From Burkholderiales bacterium (GTDB lineage Bacteria > Pseudomonadota > Gammaproteobacteria > Burkholderiales > Burkholderiaceae_E), in the NCBI GenBank assembly GCA_029977705.1, contig JAPOKJ010000010.1:1-64000 (forward strand): DNA of 64,000 bases, read 5' to 3'. The notes under the pieces were generated by a model. That model searched no databases. It was not told the DNA's origin and worked only from the letters and a program-made list of their open reading frames with translations. Every line of letters begins with the position of its first letter. Position 1 is the stretch's first letter. Positions 25,752 through 36,893 of this stretch are shown here, one piece after another. A program made the translations under genes and the position numbers.

Positions 25752-25784
25752 CCGAAGACGGGGCCCGATCCAGGAGATCACGCC

Positions 25785-27158
25785 ATGACTGCCGCCAGTA
25801 CCCCCCTTCACGCCAGCCTCGCTGCCGCCACCAGCGATACGGCTCCCGGCAACGCCACGGCCCACGGCAAAGGCATGGTCCACGGCGACGGCACGAGCCT
25901 CGGCCAGCGCACGGCCCCGTCACCGGACGACGTTCGCATCGATCCGCAGCGGCTCTGGCAAAGCCTGATGACCCTGGCGGCCATCGGGGCCACCGACAAG
26001 GGCGGGGTGCGGCGACTGGCGCTGACCGACCTGGACCGGCAAGCCCGCGACCTGGTGATCGGATGGGCCAGGCAGGCCGGTTGCGAAGTGCGCATCGATG
26101 CCATCGGCAACATCTTTGCGTTGCGTCCGGGCCGCGACCGCGCACGCAAGCCGGTGGCCACCGGCAGTCACATCGATACCCAGCCTTCGGGCGGCAAGTT
26201 CGACGGCAACTTTGGCGTGCTGGCCGGGTTGGAGGTGTTGCGCACGCTGAACGATCGGGGCATCGAGACCGAGGCCGGCCTCGAGGTCTGTGTCTGGACC
26301 AATGAGGAGGGCTCACGCTTTGTGCCGGTGATGATGGGCTCGGGCGTGTTCGCCGGCGCCTTCACGCTGGACCATGCGTTGGCGGCGCGCGACCGCGAAG
26401 GCATCAGCGTGCGCGAAGCGCTGCAGGCGATCGGCTATGCCGGCCAGGACCAGCCGCATCCGGGCTTTTCGGCCTACTTCGAGGCGCATATCGAGCAGGG
26501 CCCTGTCCTGGAAGATCGTCAACGCGTGATCGGGGCGGTCACCGGGGCCCTGGGCCAACGCTGGTATGACGTGACGGTGCAAGGGCAGGAGGCGCATGCC
26601 GGGCCGACCCCGATGGCGCTGCGTCGCGATGCCCTGCAGCCGGCCCTGGCCCTGATGGCGCAGGTCCAGGCGATCGCGATGGACGAGCAGCCGCATGCCC
26701 GCGGCACGGTCGGCTATGTCGATGTCTTTCCCAACTCGCGCAATGTGATTCCGGGCCGCGTCACCTTCACTGTCGACTTCCGGCATGAGGACGATGCCGG
26801 CCTGCTGCGCATGGATGCCCGCCTGCGCGAGGCGGTGCAGGCCGTGCAGGCGCAGGGCCGGGTGCAGGTGCGCATCGAGCAGGTGGTGTATTTCCCGCCG
26901 GTGCACTTTGATGCGGCGCTTGTCGAGGCGGTGCGGGCCGGTGCGCGCCACATCGGTCACGAGCCGCTGGACATCGTCAGTGGCGCCGGCCACGACGCGG
27001 TGCATGTGGCGGCGGTGGCACCGACCGCCATGATCTTCGTGCCCTGCAAGGACGGCATCTCGCACAACGAGATCGAGGATGCACGGCCCGAGCACCTGGC
27101 CGCTGGCGCGCAGGTGCTGTGCCGGGCCATGCTGGCCTGCGCCGGCCGGGTGGCCTGA
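25785..27158 (+). CDS. M20-family Zn-dependent amidohydrolase (N-carbamoyl-amino-acid hydrolase / allantoate amidohydrolase type)
   Basis: 457 residues, with a 35-residue low-complexity lead before RIDPQRLWQSLMTLAAIGAT. Metal-site motifs: VATGSHIDTQPSGGKFDG (His and Asp, about 125-142), TNEEGSRFVPVMMGSGVF (Glu-Glu, about 172), AHIEQGPVLE (about 230), then AHAGPTPM and the C-terminal SGAGHDAVHVA with the last His. The family hydrolyses N-carbamoyl amino acids or ureido compounds (AtzF/HyuC/AllC/Uraa relatives). It begins a run of four consecutive rightward genes with 2- to 43-bp gaps. The exact amide substrate is unknown. Confidence 0.9.
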   Translation: MTAASTPLHASLAAATSDTAPGNATAHGKGMVHGDGTSLGQRTAPSPDDVRIDPQRLWQSLMTLAAIGATDKGGVRRLALTDLDRQARDLVIGWARQAGCEVRIDAIGNIFALRPGRDRARKPVATGSHIDTQPSGGKFDGNFGVLAGLEVLRTLNDRGIETEAGLEVCVWTNEEGSRFVPVMMGSGVFAGAFTLDHALAARDREGISVREALQAIGYAGQDQPHPGFSAYFEAHIEQGPVLEDRQRVIGAVTGALGQRWYDVTVQGQEAHAGPTPMALRRDALQPALALMAQVQAIAMDEQPHARGTVGYVDVFPNSRNVIPGRVTFTVDFRHEDDAGLLRMDARLREAVQAVQAQGRVQVRIEQVVYFPPVHFDAALVEAVRAGARHIGHEPLDIVSGAGHDAVHVAAVAPTAMIFVPCKDGISHNEIEDARPEHLAAGAQVLCRAMLACAGRVA

Positions 27159-27160
27159 GC

Positions 27161-28129
27161 ATGCAGGCCTGCGGACGCCGGCAGCTGTTGCAGTGGGGCG
27201 CACTGGCCCTGTCCGGCTGCACCACGCCTTCGCCGGCACCGGCGCCGCGGCCACGCCTGGAGGTGCAGGCCCACCGCGGCGGCCGGGGCCTGCGCCCCGA
27301 GAACAGCTGGCCGGCCTTCGAGCATGCCCTGGCCATGGGCGTCGACACCTTGGAGCTGGACATCGGGCTGAGCGCCGATGATGTGGTGGTGATTGCCCAT
27401 GATCCCCGTCTGAATCCGAACCTGGTGCGCGGCCCGGGCGGGCAGTGGGTGAGCGAGCCGGGCCCGACCCTGCGCAGCCTGCGCTGGTCCGAGCTGCAGG
27501 CCTATGACATCGGGCGCATCCGGCCCGGCACGGCCTATGCGCGCCAGTTTCCCGACCAGGTCCCGGTCGATGGCACGCGCTTCCTGCGCCTCGATGAGCT
27601 GCTCAGGCGTGTGCGCGAGCGCGCGGATCCGCGCGTGCGGCTGAACATCGAGACCAAGATCCGGCCCGACCAGCCGCACGAAACCGCCGATCCCGAGACC
27701 ATGGTGCAGGCGCTGCTCGAGGTGATCGGCCAGGCCGGCATGGCCTCGCGGGTCAGCATCCAGTCCTTTGACTGGCGCACCCTGCGCATCGTGCAGGCGC
27801 GGGCACCCGCCATCCCCACGGTGTGCCTGAGTGCCCGTCAAAGCTGGCTGGACAACATCGGCGGGCCGCAGGCGGGTCGCTGGAGCGCCGGCCTGCAACT
27901 GCGGCCGGGCGAGTCCCTGCCGCAGCTGGTGCAGCGTGCCGGCGCTGCGATCTGGTCGCCGTATTACAGGGACCTGTCCCCGGAGCAGGTGCTGCAGGCC
28001 CATCGCCTGGGTCTGCAGGTGATTCCCTGGACCGTCAACGAGGTGCAGGAGATGCAGGCCCTGCGCGCCATGCAGGTCGATGGCATCATCACGGACCGGC
28101 CGGATCGCCTGCTGGCCCTGCTGAGCTGA
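27161..28129 (+). CDS. Glycerophosphodiester phosphodiesterase, lipoprotein
   Basis: 322 residues from the ATG two bases after the previous stop. Residues 1-17 end in the lipobox LALSGC, so it is probably a lipidated envelope protein. The GDPD barrel has the catalytic His pair QAHRGGRGLRPENSWPAF (about 36-52) and VIAHDPRLN, the Glu/Asp ligands in TLELDIGLSADDVVVIAHD, NIETKIRP, and the closing VDGIITDRPDRL. It hydrolyses glycerophosphodiesters such as glycerophosphocholine to glycerol-3-phosphate plus alcohol. An upstream in-frame start would add 14 residues lying inside the previous gene. Confidence 0.92.
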   Translation: MQACGRRQLLQWGALALSGCTTPSPAPAPRPRLEVQAHRGGRGLRPENSWPAFEHALAMGVDTLELDIGLSADDVVVIAHDPRLNPNLVRGPGGQWVSEPGPTLRSLRWSELQAYDIGRIRPGTAYARQFPDQVPVDGTRFLRLDELLRRVRERADPRVRLNIETKIRPDQPHETADPETMVQALLEVIGQAGMASRVSIQSFDWRTLRIVQARAPAIPTVCLSARQSWLDNIGGPQAGRWSAGLQLRPGESLPQLVQRAGAAIWSPYYRDLSPEQVLQAHRLGLQVIPWTVNEVQEMQALRAMQVDGIITDRPDRLLALLS

Positions 28130-28133
28130 GCCC

Positions 28134-29099
28134 ATGACCCTCCCGCCTCCTGATTCCCGCCTGCCGATCGCGATCAGCATCGGCGATGTGGCCGGCATCG
28201 GCCCCGAAATCTTGTTCAAGACGCTGCAGCGCGAGCCGGCCTGGCAGGCGCGCTGCCGCCTGTTCGGGCCACGGGCCTGGTTGCTGGAGCAGGCACGCCG
28301 ATATGGCCTGACGCCGCAGGTCGAGGACCTGCCGCTGGCGGGTCAGCCAGCCGTCGGACAGATCGATGCGGTGGCCGGCGAGTGGGCCTATCGCAGCATC
28401 GTGGCGGCCACCACGGCGGTGTTGCAGGGTCGCGCCCGGGCGCTGGTCACGGCGCCGATCCACAAGGAGGCGATGCAGCGCGCCGGCCATGTGTATCCCG
28501 GTCATACCGAGCTGCTGGCCGAACTGGCTGGCGGGGTCCCGGTGCGCATGATGTTGGCCAATCCGGAATTGCGCACCGTGCTGGTCACCATCCACATGGC
28601 CCTGCGCCAGGCCATCGAGGCCCTCAGTGTCGAGGGCATCGTGCAGACCCTGTCCATCACCGATGCCAGCCTGCGCCGCTTCGGCATCGGCCGCGACCGC
28701 GAGGGCGGGCGTCCCCGCCTGGCGGTGGCCGGCCTGAATCCCCATGCTGGCGAGGGCGGCTTGTTCGGGCGCGAGGAGATCGACATGATCGCGCCCGCCA
28801 TCGCCCGCGCCCGCGCACGGGGCGTCGATGCGCACGGCCCCTTTGCCCCGGATACGGTCTTCATGCGGGCGCGCGGCCTGCGCCAGTTCGATGCCGTGGT
28901 TGCGCTGTATCACGACCAGGGCCTCATTCCGGTCAAGTACCTGGGCGTCGAGCAAGGGGTGAATGTGACCTTGGGCCTGCCCTTTGTACGGACCAGCCCG
29001 GATCACGGCACCGCCTTCGACATCGCCGGGCGCGACCTGGCCGATCCGTCCAGCTTTGCCGCGGCCCTGCAGATGGCCGACGAGCTGAGCCGAACCTGA
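28134..29099 (+). CDS. pdxA: PdxA-family 4-hydroxythreonine-4-phosphate dehydrogenase
   Basis: 321 residues. Family landmarks: ISIGDVAGIGPEI (canonical GDPAGIGPE, here Val for Pro), TAPIHKEAMQRAGHVYPGHT with the metal His, HTELLAELAGG, LNPHAGEGGLFGREE with another metal His, and ALYHDQGLIPVKYLG with the third. PdxA makes the PLP precursor 3-amino-1-hydroxyacetone phosphate; close paralogues oxidise other phosphorylated hydroxyacids, so the biosynthetic role is likely but not certain. The 3' end lies in a 12-bp tandem repeat that continues past the stop. Confidence 0.9.
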   Translation: MTLPPPDSRLPIAISIGDVAGIGPEILFKTLQREPAWQARCRLFGPRAWLLEQARRYGLTPQVEDLPLAGQPAVGQIDAVAGEWAYRSIVAATTAVLQGRARALVTAPIHKEAMQRAGHVYPGHTELLAELAGGVPVRMMLANPELRTVLVTIHMALRQAIEALSVEGIVQTLSITDASLRRFGIGRDREGGRPRLAVAGLNPHAGEGGLFGREEIDMIAPAIARARARGVDAHGPFAPDTVFMRARGLRQFDAVVALYHDQGLIPVKYLGVEQGVNVTLGLPFVRTSPDHGTAFDIAGRDLADPSSFAAALQMADELSRT

Positions 29100-29128
29100 T
29101 GCCGACCCTGATGCTGAACCTCATGCCG
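29093..29128. repeat. 12-bp tandem repeat at the pdxA 3' end
   Basis: AACCTGATGCCG, ACCCTGATGCTG and AACCTCATGCCG follow without a gap. The pdxA TGA lies in unit 1, and units 2-3 repeat that sequence past the stop. Confidence 0.8.
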
Positions 29129-29142
29129 ATCCGCGCGTGTCC

Positions 29143-30330
29143 ATGCGGGGCCGGGCGTTGAACCCGGTCACGCTGGCGCTGGCCTTTGGCAACTTCATGG
29201 TCGGGACCGGGGCCCTGATCGTCAGCGGCATGCTGCCGGCCCTGTCACAAGGCCTGTCGGTGCCCCTGACGGCGACGGCCCAGCTGATTCCCGCCTTTGC
29301 ACTGGCGGTCTGCCTGACGGCGCCTTTCCTGGCCGGCCTGACGGCCCGCTTCGAGCGCCGCGCGCTGCTGGTGACGGTATTGCTGGCCTGGTCCGCCACG
29401 CATGCGCTGGCCGCCTGTGTCACCGACCTGGGTTCGCTGACGGCGGTGCGCGTGCTGTGCGGCATTGCTTCGGCCCTCTACACGCCGCAGGCGGCGGCCA
29501 CGGTGGCCTTGCTGGTGCCGGCGCAGCGGCGTGCCTCGGCCATGGCGGCGGTCTTTCTGGGCTGGGCGGCGGCCTCGGTGCTGGGCATGCCGATCGGCGC
29601 CTATGTCGGTGCGCAGTGGGGCTGGCGTGCCGGCTTCGCGCTGGTCGCGCTGGGCAGCCTGTGCGCCGCCCTGGCGGTGTACCGGGCCCTGCCACGCGGA
29701 CTGAAGGTCGAGGTGGCGGGGGCCCAGATGTGGCGACAGCTGCTCGCCAACGGTCCCCTGATGCTGGCCATCGCGATCACCGCCGTGCAATCGGCCGGTC
29801 AGTTCGTCTCCTTTGGCTTCATGGTGCCAGCGTTCAGGACCATGGCCTCGGCCTCGCCGCTGCAGGTCAGCCTGATCCTGTCGATCTACGGGGGCATGGG
29901 ACTGATCGGCAGTCTGGCGGCCGGACGGCTGGCCGATCGCTGGGGGGCGCCGCGGGCGGTGGCCCTGACCCTGTGGCTGGTGATCGGTGGCATGCTGCTC
30001 TGGCCCCTGGGGCAGGGCTCCCTGACCTGGATGGTGATCGCGCAGCTGGTATGGGGTCTGGGCGGTTTCGCCATCAATGCCACCCAGCAGGGCCGGCTGG
30101 CCAACATGGCGCCCGGCCTGACACCGGTGTCGATTGCGCTGAACACGTCCTGCATCTACCTGGGGCAGGCCATCGGCACACCGATCGGCATTGCGGTGCT
30201 GGAGCATCAGGGCCTGGAGCGGGGCTTTCAGTGGCTGGCGCCCTGGGGCGTGCCCTTCATGCTGCTGGCGGTGCTGATGTCGCTGGCCGTGGAGGGCTGG
30301 CGGCGGCGCCTCGCGCAGCGCCCCGCCTGA
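29143..30330 (+). CDS. MFS transporter (DHA1-type efflux/permease)
   Basis: About 395 residues with 12 predicted hydrophobic segments; a GTG at 29137 would add two. Landmarks of the superfamily are the segments around ALAFGNFMVGTGALIVSGML, LARFERRALLVTVLLAW after loop 2-3, and GRLADRWGAPRAVALTLWLV, where loop 8-9 holds a GRLADRWG motif, a relaxed motif A. It exports or imports small solutes with the proton gradient; substrate unknown. Its end overlaps the end of the convergent CbbO/NorD-like gene by 74 bp (30257-30330). Confidence 0.88.
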   Translation: MRGRALNPVTLALAFGNFMVGTGALIVSGMLPALSQGLSVPLTATAQLIPAFALAVCLTAPFLAGLTARFERRALLVTVLLAWSATHALAACVTDLGSLTAVRVLCGIASALYTPQAAATVALLVPAQRRASAMAAVFLGWAAASVLGMPIGAYVGAQWGWRAGFALVALGSLCAALAVYRALPRGLKVEVAGAQMWRQLLANGPLMLAIAITAVQSAGQFVSFGFMVPAFRTMASASPLQVSLILSIYGGMGLIGSLAAGRLADRWGAPRAVALTLWLVIGGMLLWPLGQGSLTWMVIAQLVWGLGGFAINATQQGRLANMAPGLTPVSIALNTSCIYLGQAIGTPIGIAVLEHQGLERGFQWLAPWGVPFMLLAVLMSLAVEGWRRRLAQRPA

Positions 30331-32487
30331 GACTGGCCAGCACCTGGCCCAGTGCCTGGGGCAGGTCGGCCAGGTCCTCGATCAGCTGGCCCTCGCCCGG
30401 TGGACAGATGCGTCCCAGGTAGTCGTAGCCGGCCGGATCGATCGACAGGAAGAAGGTCTGCACGCCGGCGCGCTGCGCCTCCTTTAGCGCCCGGGCGGTG
30501 TCCTGCAGGCCGTGCTCGACATTGTCGGGGTCGGGGCCGTAGTCGCTGTCCTGTGGATAGCCGTCCGAGATCACGATCAGCATGCGGCGCTGGTCGCCTT
30601 GCTGGCGCAGGTCGCGCAGGACATGACGGATCGCGGCACCGGCACGGCCCGAGCGCTTGGGTTCGATGGCCGCCAGGGCCGACCAGGCGCGGCGGTTCAT
30701 CGGCTGCCGGAAATCCTTGGCCACATACACATCCACCTGGTGGCGGCCGTCGCCGGAAAAACCATACAGCGCGAAGCTGTCACCCAGACCATGCAGTGCA
30801 TCGCTCATCAGGGCCAGGGCCTGCTTGGCCACATCGATGATGCGTCGCGACTTGCGGCCAGGCCGGCCAGGCAAGGCCGCGCCGCCGGGTCGGCCAGGCA
30901 GCCCCGTCCCGCCAGGCACGGGACGGCCCGCCGTGGTGGCTGTCCCCGGATGGCCCGCGGCAGCCCCGGTCGCGGCCTTGTCGCGGCCCTGCACCGCCCC
31001 GCCCCACAGGTAGGGCCATTCTTCCTGGGCGGGCGCGGACGGGTCCGCATCGCCGCTGTCGGACGCCTGGGCCGATGCCGGCTCGGGCATGTTGATGTTG
31101 GTCGAGCCGCTCATGTCCACCAGGAAGGCGACACTGAACTCGCGCCGCTGGCGCAGCCGGCGCTGGTACAGGTGATCATTCAGATGCAGGCCGGCCCGGC
31201 GGTCGGTGACGCGCTCGATCAGGGCCTCGAGATCGAGTTCCTCGCCTTCCTTCTCGCGCGGTACGCGGGTCAGGCGGGTCGGGCGGATGGCCGCGAAGTC
31301 GCGCCGTATGCGGCGCGCCAGGGGGGCCTGTTCACGCCGCCACTGCGCCATCTCTTCCAGGTCCTCGCCTTTGAGGCGATGCTCGTGCACCCGGCACCAG
31401 GCCGGCAGGTATGTCTGGCTGGCCGCCTCCCATTCGGGATACAGCCAGCTGCGCTGCGCCCCGGGCCGGGGTGTTCGCCGCGCCGCGCTGCCGGTGGCAT
31501 CTGCTGGCGGGCCGGCGGGCGCCTGCGCGTCGTCCTCGTTTTCGTCGCCGTCGTCGGGCAGCAGCGCGAAGGCCTCGGGCACCTGCGCAGTGTGTTCGCC
31601 CGAGCCCTGGCCGCGCTTCATCTTGCGGCCCTCGCCACTGTCAGCGGGCATCGGGTCCGCCACGCCGGGCTGCTGCGGGTCGAAGGGGTGTGTCGAGGTG
31701 GGATCGGCGTCCGGGTCGCCGCTGCGATCGCCCCCCGGTGTCGACAAGGCCTCGTCGAGGCCGCTGGCCGCTGGCAGCACGCGCATCTCGTTGGGCACGG
31801 TGGCGCCGATCCACGCGCAGATGCGCTGGGCCGCGATCAGTCGCTGGCGCCGACTGCAGGCGGGTCGTGCGATGCGCCGCACCAGGGCCTGCAGGCCTTG
31901 CAGGGCAGGGTCCTGCCCTGCCGGTGGCCGCCCGGCCCCCACCTGATGCGCGGCCAGTGCGCGCAAGGCCTGCAGCACCTGTCGTTGCAAGGGGCTCAGG
32001 TCAGTGGCGGACTGCTCGAGGGGCAGCAGGGTGCCGGCCGCATGCTCACGACGCACGTCGTCCAGGGCACCGGGGTAATCGCGCTGCATCTGGGCATCCT
32101 GTTGCAGCACCTTCATCCAGCCGAACACGGCATGCCAGAGCGCATGGCCTTCGGCGTCCTCCGGACGGGCCTTCACCGCCGAGCCGCGCGACAGGGGCTG
32201 CACCGGCCGGGGTGGATCGCCCTGCAGGTCGAGCACATGCCTGAGGATGGCCAGCCGATAGGCGCCGAGATTGGCGCGGCGCTGTTCCCAGGCCGCGATG
32301 GCATCGGGCAGTTCGATGCGCAGGGCGCGTGCCGGCAGTCTGGGCGCACGCGACCAGCGCGGCGTCTCGTCGCTCACCGGATGGGCCGGGCAGGACAGTG
32401 CGATGAAGCGGCCGAGCAAGGCCTCGGCAAACAGCGACAGGGGTCCGAGCACCGCCGCCAGTTCGACGCGGGCAGGACCGGTGCTTT

Positions 32488-32491
<4 letters not shown>
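30257..32491 (-). CDS. VWA-domain protein of the NorD/CbbO type
   Basis: 744 residues. A helical N-terminal half ([19 protein letters not shown] onward) is followed by an acidic low-complexity stretch and a von Willebrand A domain with the MIDAS motif [14 protein letters not shown] (about 455-470). The VWA is split by a Pro/Gly-rich insert ([14 protein letters not shown] repeats) and resumes at [18 protein letters not shown]. NorD/CbbO proteins act with a MoxR-type AAA+ ATPase (NorQ/CbbQ) to activate a metalloenzyme. The start is TTG overlapping the upstream TGA (TTGA). The C-terminal tail is antisense to the MFS gene. Confidence 0.85.
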
Positions 32492-33300
<809 letters not shown>

Positions 33301-33320
33301 GGCTGGATCCTGCCTGCGCG

Positions 33321-34073
33321 TCAGTCGCGCACATCGGCCACCGGGTTCTGACCAAAGTCAGGGCGGGCCAGGAAGGTGATGATGTTGCGGGCGGCTGCCG
33401 CCGGTGTCAGCAGCAGGCCCTTGTCGTGCAGGGCCTTGAAGTTGCCCACGTCGGGGAACTTGTCGCTGGACTGGGCGCGCAGGGTCACCTGCATGTCGGT
33501 GGCGATGACGCCGGGCGCCAGCGAGCAGACCTTGGCGCCGTCCGGCTTGAGGGCTTCCTCGAGGGCGACGCAGCGGGTGAAATGATCCATGCCCGCCTTG
33601 ATCGCGCAGTAGTTGGCGGCCGAGGCCATCGCCCGCCGGCCCAGGCCGGAGGAAATGTTGAGCACCTTGCGCGGCATTGTCCAGCCCTGCGTGGCGGCCA
33701 GAAAGACGGCGGTCAGCTGCATCGGCGCTTCCAGGCCGACGCGCACGCCCAGTGCCAGGTCCTCGGGCCGGGCCTCGCCCAGGGGCCCCAGCCCCGACAA
33801 GGCGGCGGCATTGTTGATCAGGATCACCTCGGCCGGGGCCGATGCGCGCTGCTCCGCCAGCCAGGTCCTGAGGCGCGCCGCGGCGGCCGCGCCGTCAGCC
33901 AGGTCACAGGACCACTGTTCGAGCCGGCTGCCCCGGGCCTGGGCCTGGGCCTGCAATTGTGGCGAGGTCTGGCGCGACAGCGTGAGCAGCTGCTCGCCCG
34001 CCTCGATGAGTTGTTCGGCAATGGCGCGGCCCATGCCGCGCGAGGCGCCGGTGAGAATGATCAGACGGGTCAT
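33321..34073 (-). CDS. Short-chain dehydrogenase/reductase (SDR)
   Basis: 250 residues. Cofactor motif [18 protein letters not shown] (residues 5-22), NNAA (about 87), catalytic Ser in [10 protein letters not shown] and the YxxxK pair in [12 protein letters not shown] (about 157). NAD(P)H-dependent oxidoreductase of unspecified substrate, pattern close to sepiapterin-reductase-like SDRs (DUF-type beta-keto reductases). It lies 20 bp upstream of norQ-like on the minus strand and may share its transcript. Confidence 0.92.
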   Translation of the reverse strand: MTRLIILTGASRGMGRAIAEQLIEAGEQLLTLSRQTSPQLQAQAQARGSRLEQWSCDLADGAAAAARLRTWLAEQRASAPAEVILINNAAALSGLGPLGEARPEDLALGVRVGLEAPMQLTAVFLAATQGWTMPRKVLNISSGLGRRAMASAANYCAIKAGMDHFTRCVALEEALKPDGAKVCSLAPGVIATDMQVTLRAQSSDKFPDVGNFKALHDKGLLLTPAAAARNIITFLARPDFGQNPVADVRD

Positions 34074-34212
34074 GGAGGGTCCTGTAGGGCGGAGAGGCTT
34101 GCCGAAGCGGCATCAGTGTACGGGAGGGCGGCACGATGCGCGCGCGCCGATCCGGGCGGCAGGGTCGGCGGCCGGTATTGCATACTTCGAGGGCCAATCC
34201 GGGAGCCCCTGC

Positions 34213-34563
34213 ATGAGTGATTTTGCGGACTATTGTTGCGAACTGCTGAGCAGCCTCGGGCCGTGCCGGGCGCGCCGCATGTTCGGCGGTCATGGCCTGT
34301 CGGTGGAGGGCATCAATGTCGGCCTGATCATCGCCGAGCGCCTGTACCTGAAAGTCGATGCCCAGACCCGGCCGGCCTTCGAGGCGGCCGGCTGCGAGTC
34401 CTTCACCTACCGGCGCAAGGAGGGGCCGGTGGTGGCCCTGGGATACTGGAGCGCCCCGAGCGAGGCGATGGACAGCCCGCGCCTGATGGCGCCCTGGGCG
34501 CAACGGGCGCTGGAAGCGGCCCTGCGCGCCAGGACAGGCACCCGGAGCAGGCGCAAGGCCTGA
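34213..34563 (+). CDS. TfoX/Sxy N-terminal domain protein
   Basis: 116 residues from an ATG followed by SDFADYCCELLSSLGPCRAR, with the family motif RRMFGGHGLSVEGINVGLII and RLYLKVDAQTRPAFEAAGCE. Only the N-terminal TfoX domain is present; classic competence regulators also have a helical C-terminal half. Such single-domain proteins are common in Burkholderiales, role not established. It ends in a hairpin shared with the convergent pckG. Confidence 0.88.
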   Translation: MSDFADYCCELLSSLGPCRARRMFGGHGLSVEGINVGLIIAERLYLKVDAQTRPAFEAAGCESFTYRRKEGPVVALGYWSAPSEAMDSPRLMAPWAQRALEAALRARTGTRSRRKA

Positions 34564-34580
34564 GGCCGGTCGCGCTCAGG
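34559..34580. terminator. Short hairpin covering both stop codons of the TfoX-N/pckG convergence
   Basis: CCTGAG (34559-34564) pairs with CTCAGG (34575-34580) around a 10-nt loop. The TGA of the TfoX gene and the complement of the pckG TGA both lie in it. A weak 6-bp stem without a T tract. Confidence 0.4.
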
Positions 34581-36468
34581 CGGCCAGGCGCTTTTCCAGG
34601 GCGGCCTTGACCTCGACCAGCTCCTGCGGCAGGTGATGCTTGAGCTTGTCGAACAACTCGGCGTGCAATTGCAGTTCCTGCTTCCAGGCGGCCGGGTCGA
34701 TCGAGGTGATCTTGCGGAAGCTGTCCTCGGAAAAGTCGATGCCATTCCAGCTCAGGTCGGCATAGCGCGGGGTGGTGCCGAAGATGTGCTCCACGCCCTG
34801 GGCCTTGCCCTCGATGCGCTCGAGCATCCACTTGAGCACGCGCATGTTGTCGCCAAAGCCGGGCCAGACGAACTTGCCGTTCTCGTCGGTGCGGAACCAG
34901 TTGACGCAGAAGATGCGCGGCAGATGCGCACCCTGCTGCGCCAGCTTCTTGCCCAGGCCGAGCCAGTGGCCGAAGTAGTCGCTCATGTTGTAGCCGCAGA
35001 ACGGGATCATCGCAAACGGGTCGCGACGCACCACACCCTGCTGGCCCGCGGCCGCGGCCGTGGTCTCGGAACCCATCGTGGCGGCCATGTAGACACCCTC
35101 GGTCCAGTTGCGGGCCTCGGACACCAGCGGCACGGTGGTGGAGCGGCGGCCGCCGAAGATGAAGGCATCGATCGGCACACCGGCCGGATCGTCCCAGGCC
35201 GCATCGATGACCGGGTTCTGGATGGCTGCCACGGTGAAGCGGGCATTGGGATGGGCCGCCTTGCGACCGGCCTTGCCGTCCTCGGGCGTCCAGGGCTTGC
35301 CCTGCCAGTCGGTGGCCTGTGCCGGTGCCGGGCCCATGCCCTCCCACCAGACATCGCCATCGGGGGTCAGTGCCACATTGGTGAAGATGACGTTTTCCTT
35401 GAGCGAGGCCATGCAATTGAAGTTGGTCTGCTCGTTGGTGCCGGGGGCCACGCCAAAGTAGCCGGCTTCCGGGTTGATCGCGTACAGGCGCATCTGGCCG
35501 GTGGCCGGGTCCTTGCGCGGCTTGATCCAGGCGATGTCATCGCCGATCGTGCTCACCTTCCAGCCGCCCAGGGCCTGGGGAGGGATCAGCATCGCAAAGT
35601 TGGTCTTGCCGCAGGCGGACGGGAAGGCCGCCGCCACGTGGTATTTGCGGCCCTCGGGCGAGGTCACCCCCAGGATCAGCATGTGCTCGGCCAGCCAGCC
35701 CATGCCGTCCTGGGCCACCTGCTGGCGGCCCATGTTGGAGGCGATGCGCAGCGCAAAGCACTTCTTGCCCAGCAGGGCATTGCCGCCGTAACCGGAGCCA
35801 TAGCTCCAGATCTCGCGCGTTTCGGGATAGTGGACGATGTACTTGGTCGGATTGCAGGGCCAGGCGACATCTTTCTGGCCGGCCTGCAGCGGCGCGCCGA
35901 CGGTGTGGATGCAGGGCACGAACTCGCCGCTGCTGCCCAGCACGTCATAGACCTGCTTGCCCATGCGCGTCATCATGCGCATGTTGATCACCACATAGGC
36001 CGAGTCGCTCAGCTCGACACCGATCTGGGCAATCGGCGAGCCCAGCGGGCCCATCGAAAACGGGATCACGTACATGGTGCGACCGCGCATCGACCCCTTG
36101 AACAGCGGGGCCAGGGTCTGGCGCATCTCGGCCGGGGCCATCCAGTTATTGGTCGGGCCGGCGTCTTCCTTTTGCTCGGAGCAGATGAAGGTGCGCTCTT
36201 CGACACGGGCCACGTCACCGGGATCGGACAGGGCCAGGTAGCTGTTCGGGCGCTTGGCCGGATTCAGCTTCTTCATGGTGCCCGCAGCCACCAGCTCGGC
36301 GCACAGGCGGTCGTATTCTTCCTGGCTGCCGTCCGCCCATACGACTCGGTCCGGTTCGGTCATCTCGGCCATCCGGGCCACCCATTCGATCAGACCAGCG
36401 TGCTTGACATACGCCGGTGCCGAGACCGCGCCGGTTTTCACGGCCTGGCTCGCATAAGGTTGGTTCAT
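34576..36468 (-). CDS. pckG: Phosphoenolpyruvate carboxykinase (GTP)
   Basis: 630 residues, GTP-type PEPCK. Hallmarks: [17 protein letters not shown]-loop [18 protein letters not shown] (about 285), the GDDIAWIKP Mn/GTP segment, and [19 protein letters not shown]. It converts oxaloacetate + GTP to PEP in gluconeogenesis and links organic-acid catabolism (rich in this window) to sugar synthesis. The ATG has TTGGAG eight bases upstream. A probable promoter lies about 270 nt upstream, leaving an unusually long leader. Confidence 0.97.
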   Translation of the reverse strand: MNQPYASQAVKTGAVSAPAYVKHAGLIEWVARMAEMTEPDRVVWADGSQEEYDRLCAELVAAGTMKKLNPAKRPNSYLALSDPGDVARVEERTFICSEQKEDAGPTNNWMAPAEMRQTLAPLFKGSMRGRTMYVIPFSMGPLGSPIAQIGVELSDSAYVVINMRMMTRMGKQVYDVLGSSGEFVPCIHTVGAPLQAGQKDVAWPCNPTKYIVHYPETREIWSYGSGYGGNALLGKKCFALRIASNMGRQQVAQDGMGWLAEHMLILGVTSPEGRKYHVAAAFPSACGKTNFAMLIPPQALGGWKVSTIGDDIAWIKPRKDPATGQMRLYAINPEAGYFGVAPGTNEQTNFNCMASLKENVIFTNVALTPDGDVWWEGMGPAPAQATDWQGKPWTPEDGKAGRKAAHPNARFTVAAIQNPVIDAAWDDPAGVPIDAFIFGGRRSTTVPLVSEARNWTEGVYMAATMGSETTAAAAGQQGVVRRDPFAMIPFCGYNMSDYFGHWLGLGKKLAQQGAHLPRIFCVNWFRTDENGKFVWPGFGDNMRVLKWMLERIEGKAQGVEHIFGTTPRYADLSWNGIDFSEDSFRKITSIDPAAWKQELQLHAELFDKLKHHLPQELVEVKAALEKRLAA

Positions 36469-36744
36469 CAAAAGACTCCAATACGCAATAAGGATTCGGT
36501 TCGCTGGTACAGGTCGGTTCCGGGCTTGGGCGCGCTACAGCGAGGCGGGCCGGGCGGTTCGGTCGGGCGATCGGAAGCGGCAAGCGCGCATGGGCAGCTC
36601 GGGTCTCAACGATCGGACGGGACACACAGGGAAGCACGGGTGCCGGCGCTGGGTGAGGCGGGCAGGACAGGACGGGACCTGGGTCGCAGGCCGTCGCGAG
36701 AGTTTGGGGTGGTGATGAACACGAACTCTGTCTCCGGGGGGCGA

Positions 36745-36773
36745 ATCATACACCTGAGACGTGTCAGCGATAA
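36745..36773 (-). promoter_or_regulatory. Probable pckG promoter
   Basis: On the minus strand TATGAT (complement of 36745-36750, 5/6) lies 17 nt from TTATCG (complement of 36768-36773, 3/6). Transcription from here gives a leader of about 270 nt. Confidence 0.45.
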
Positions 36774-36887
36774 GTGCTAACCCGTAGCCCTTTGCAGCCT
36801 TTGGCGGGGCCTGAATCATCGCCCCGGCCGCCCGGGCCGGCAAGCGCCGTGCCTGCCTGGCCGGGGAGTTTTTCACGCCGGCCTGCT

Positions 36888-36893
36888 TACAAT
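36888..36893 (+). promoter_or_regulatory. -10 element six bases before the KefF-like start
   Basis: TACAAT (5/6) ends exactly six bases before the ATG at 36900, with no SD; a transcript beginning seven bases downstream would start at the ATG itself. No good -35 is visible. Confidence 0.4.
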
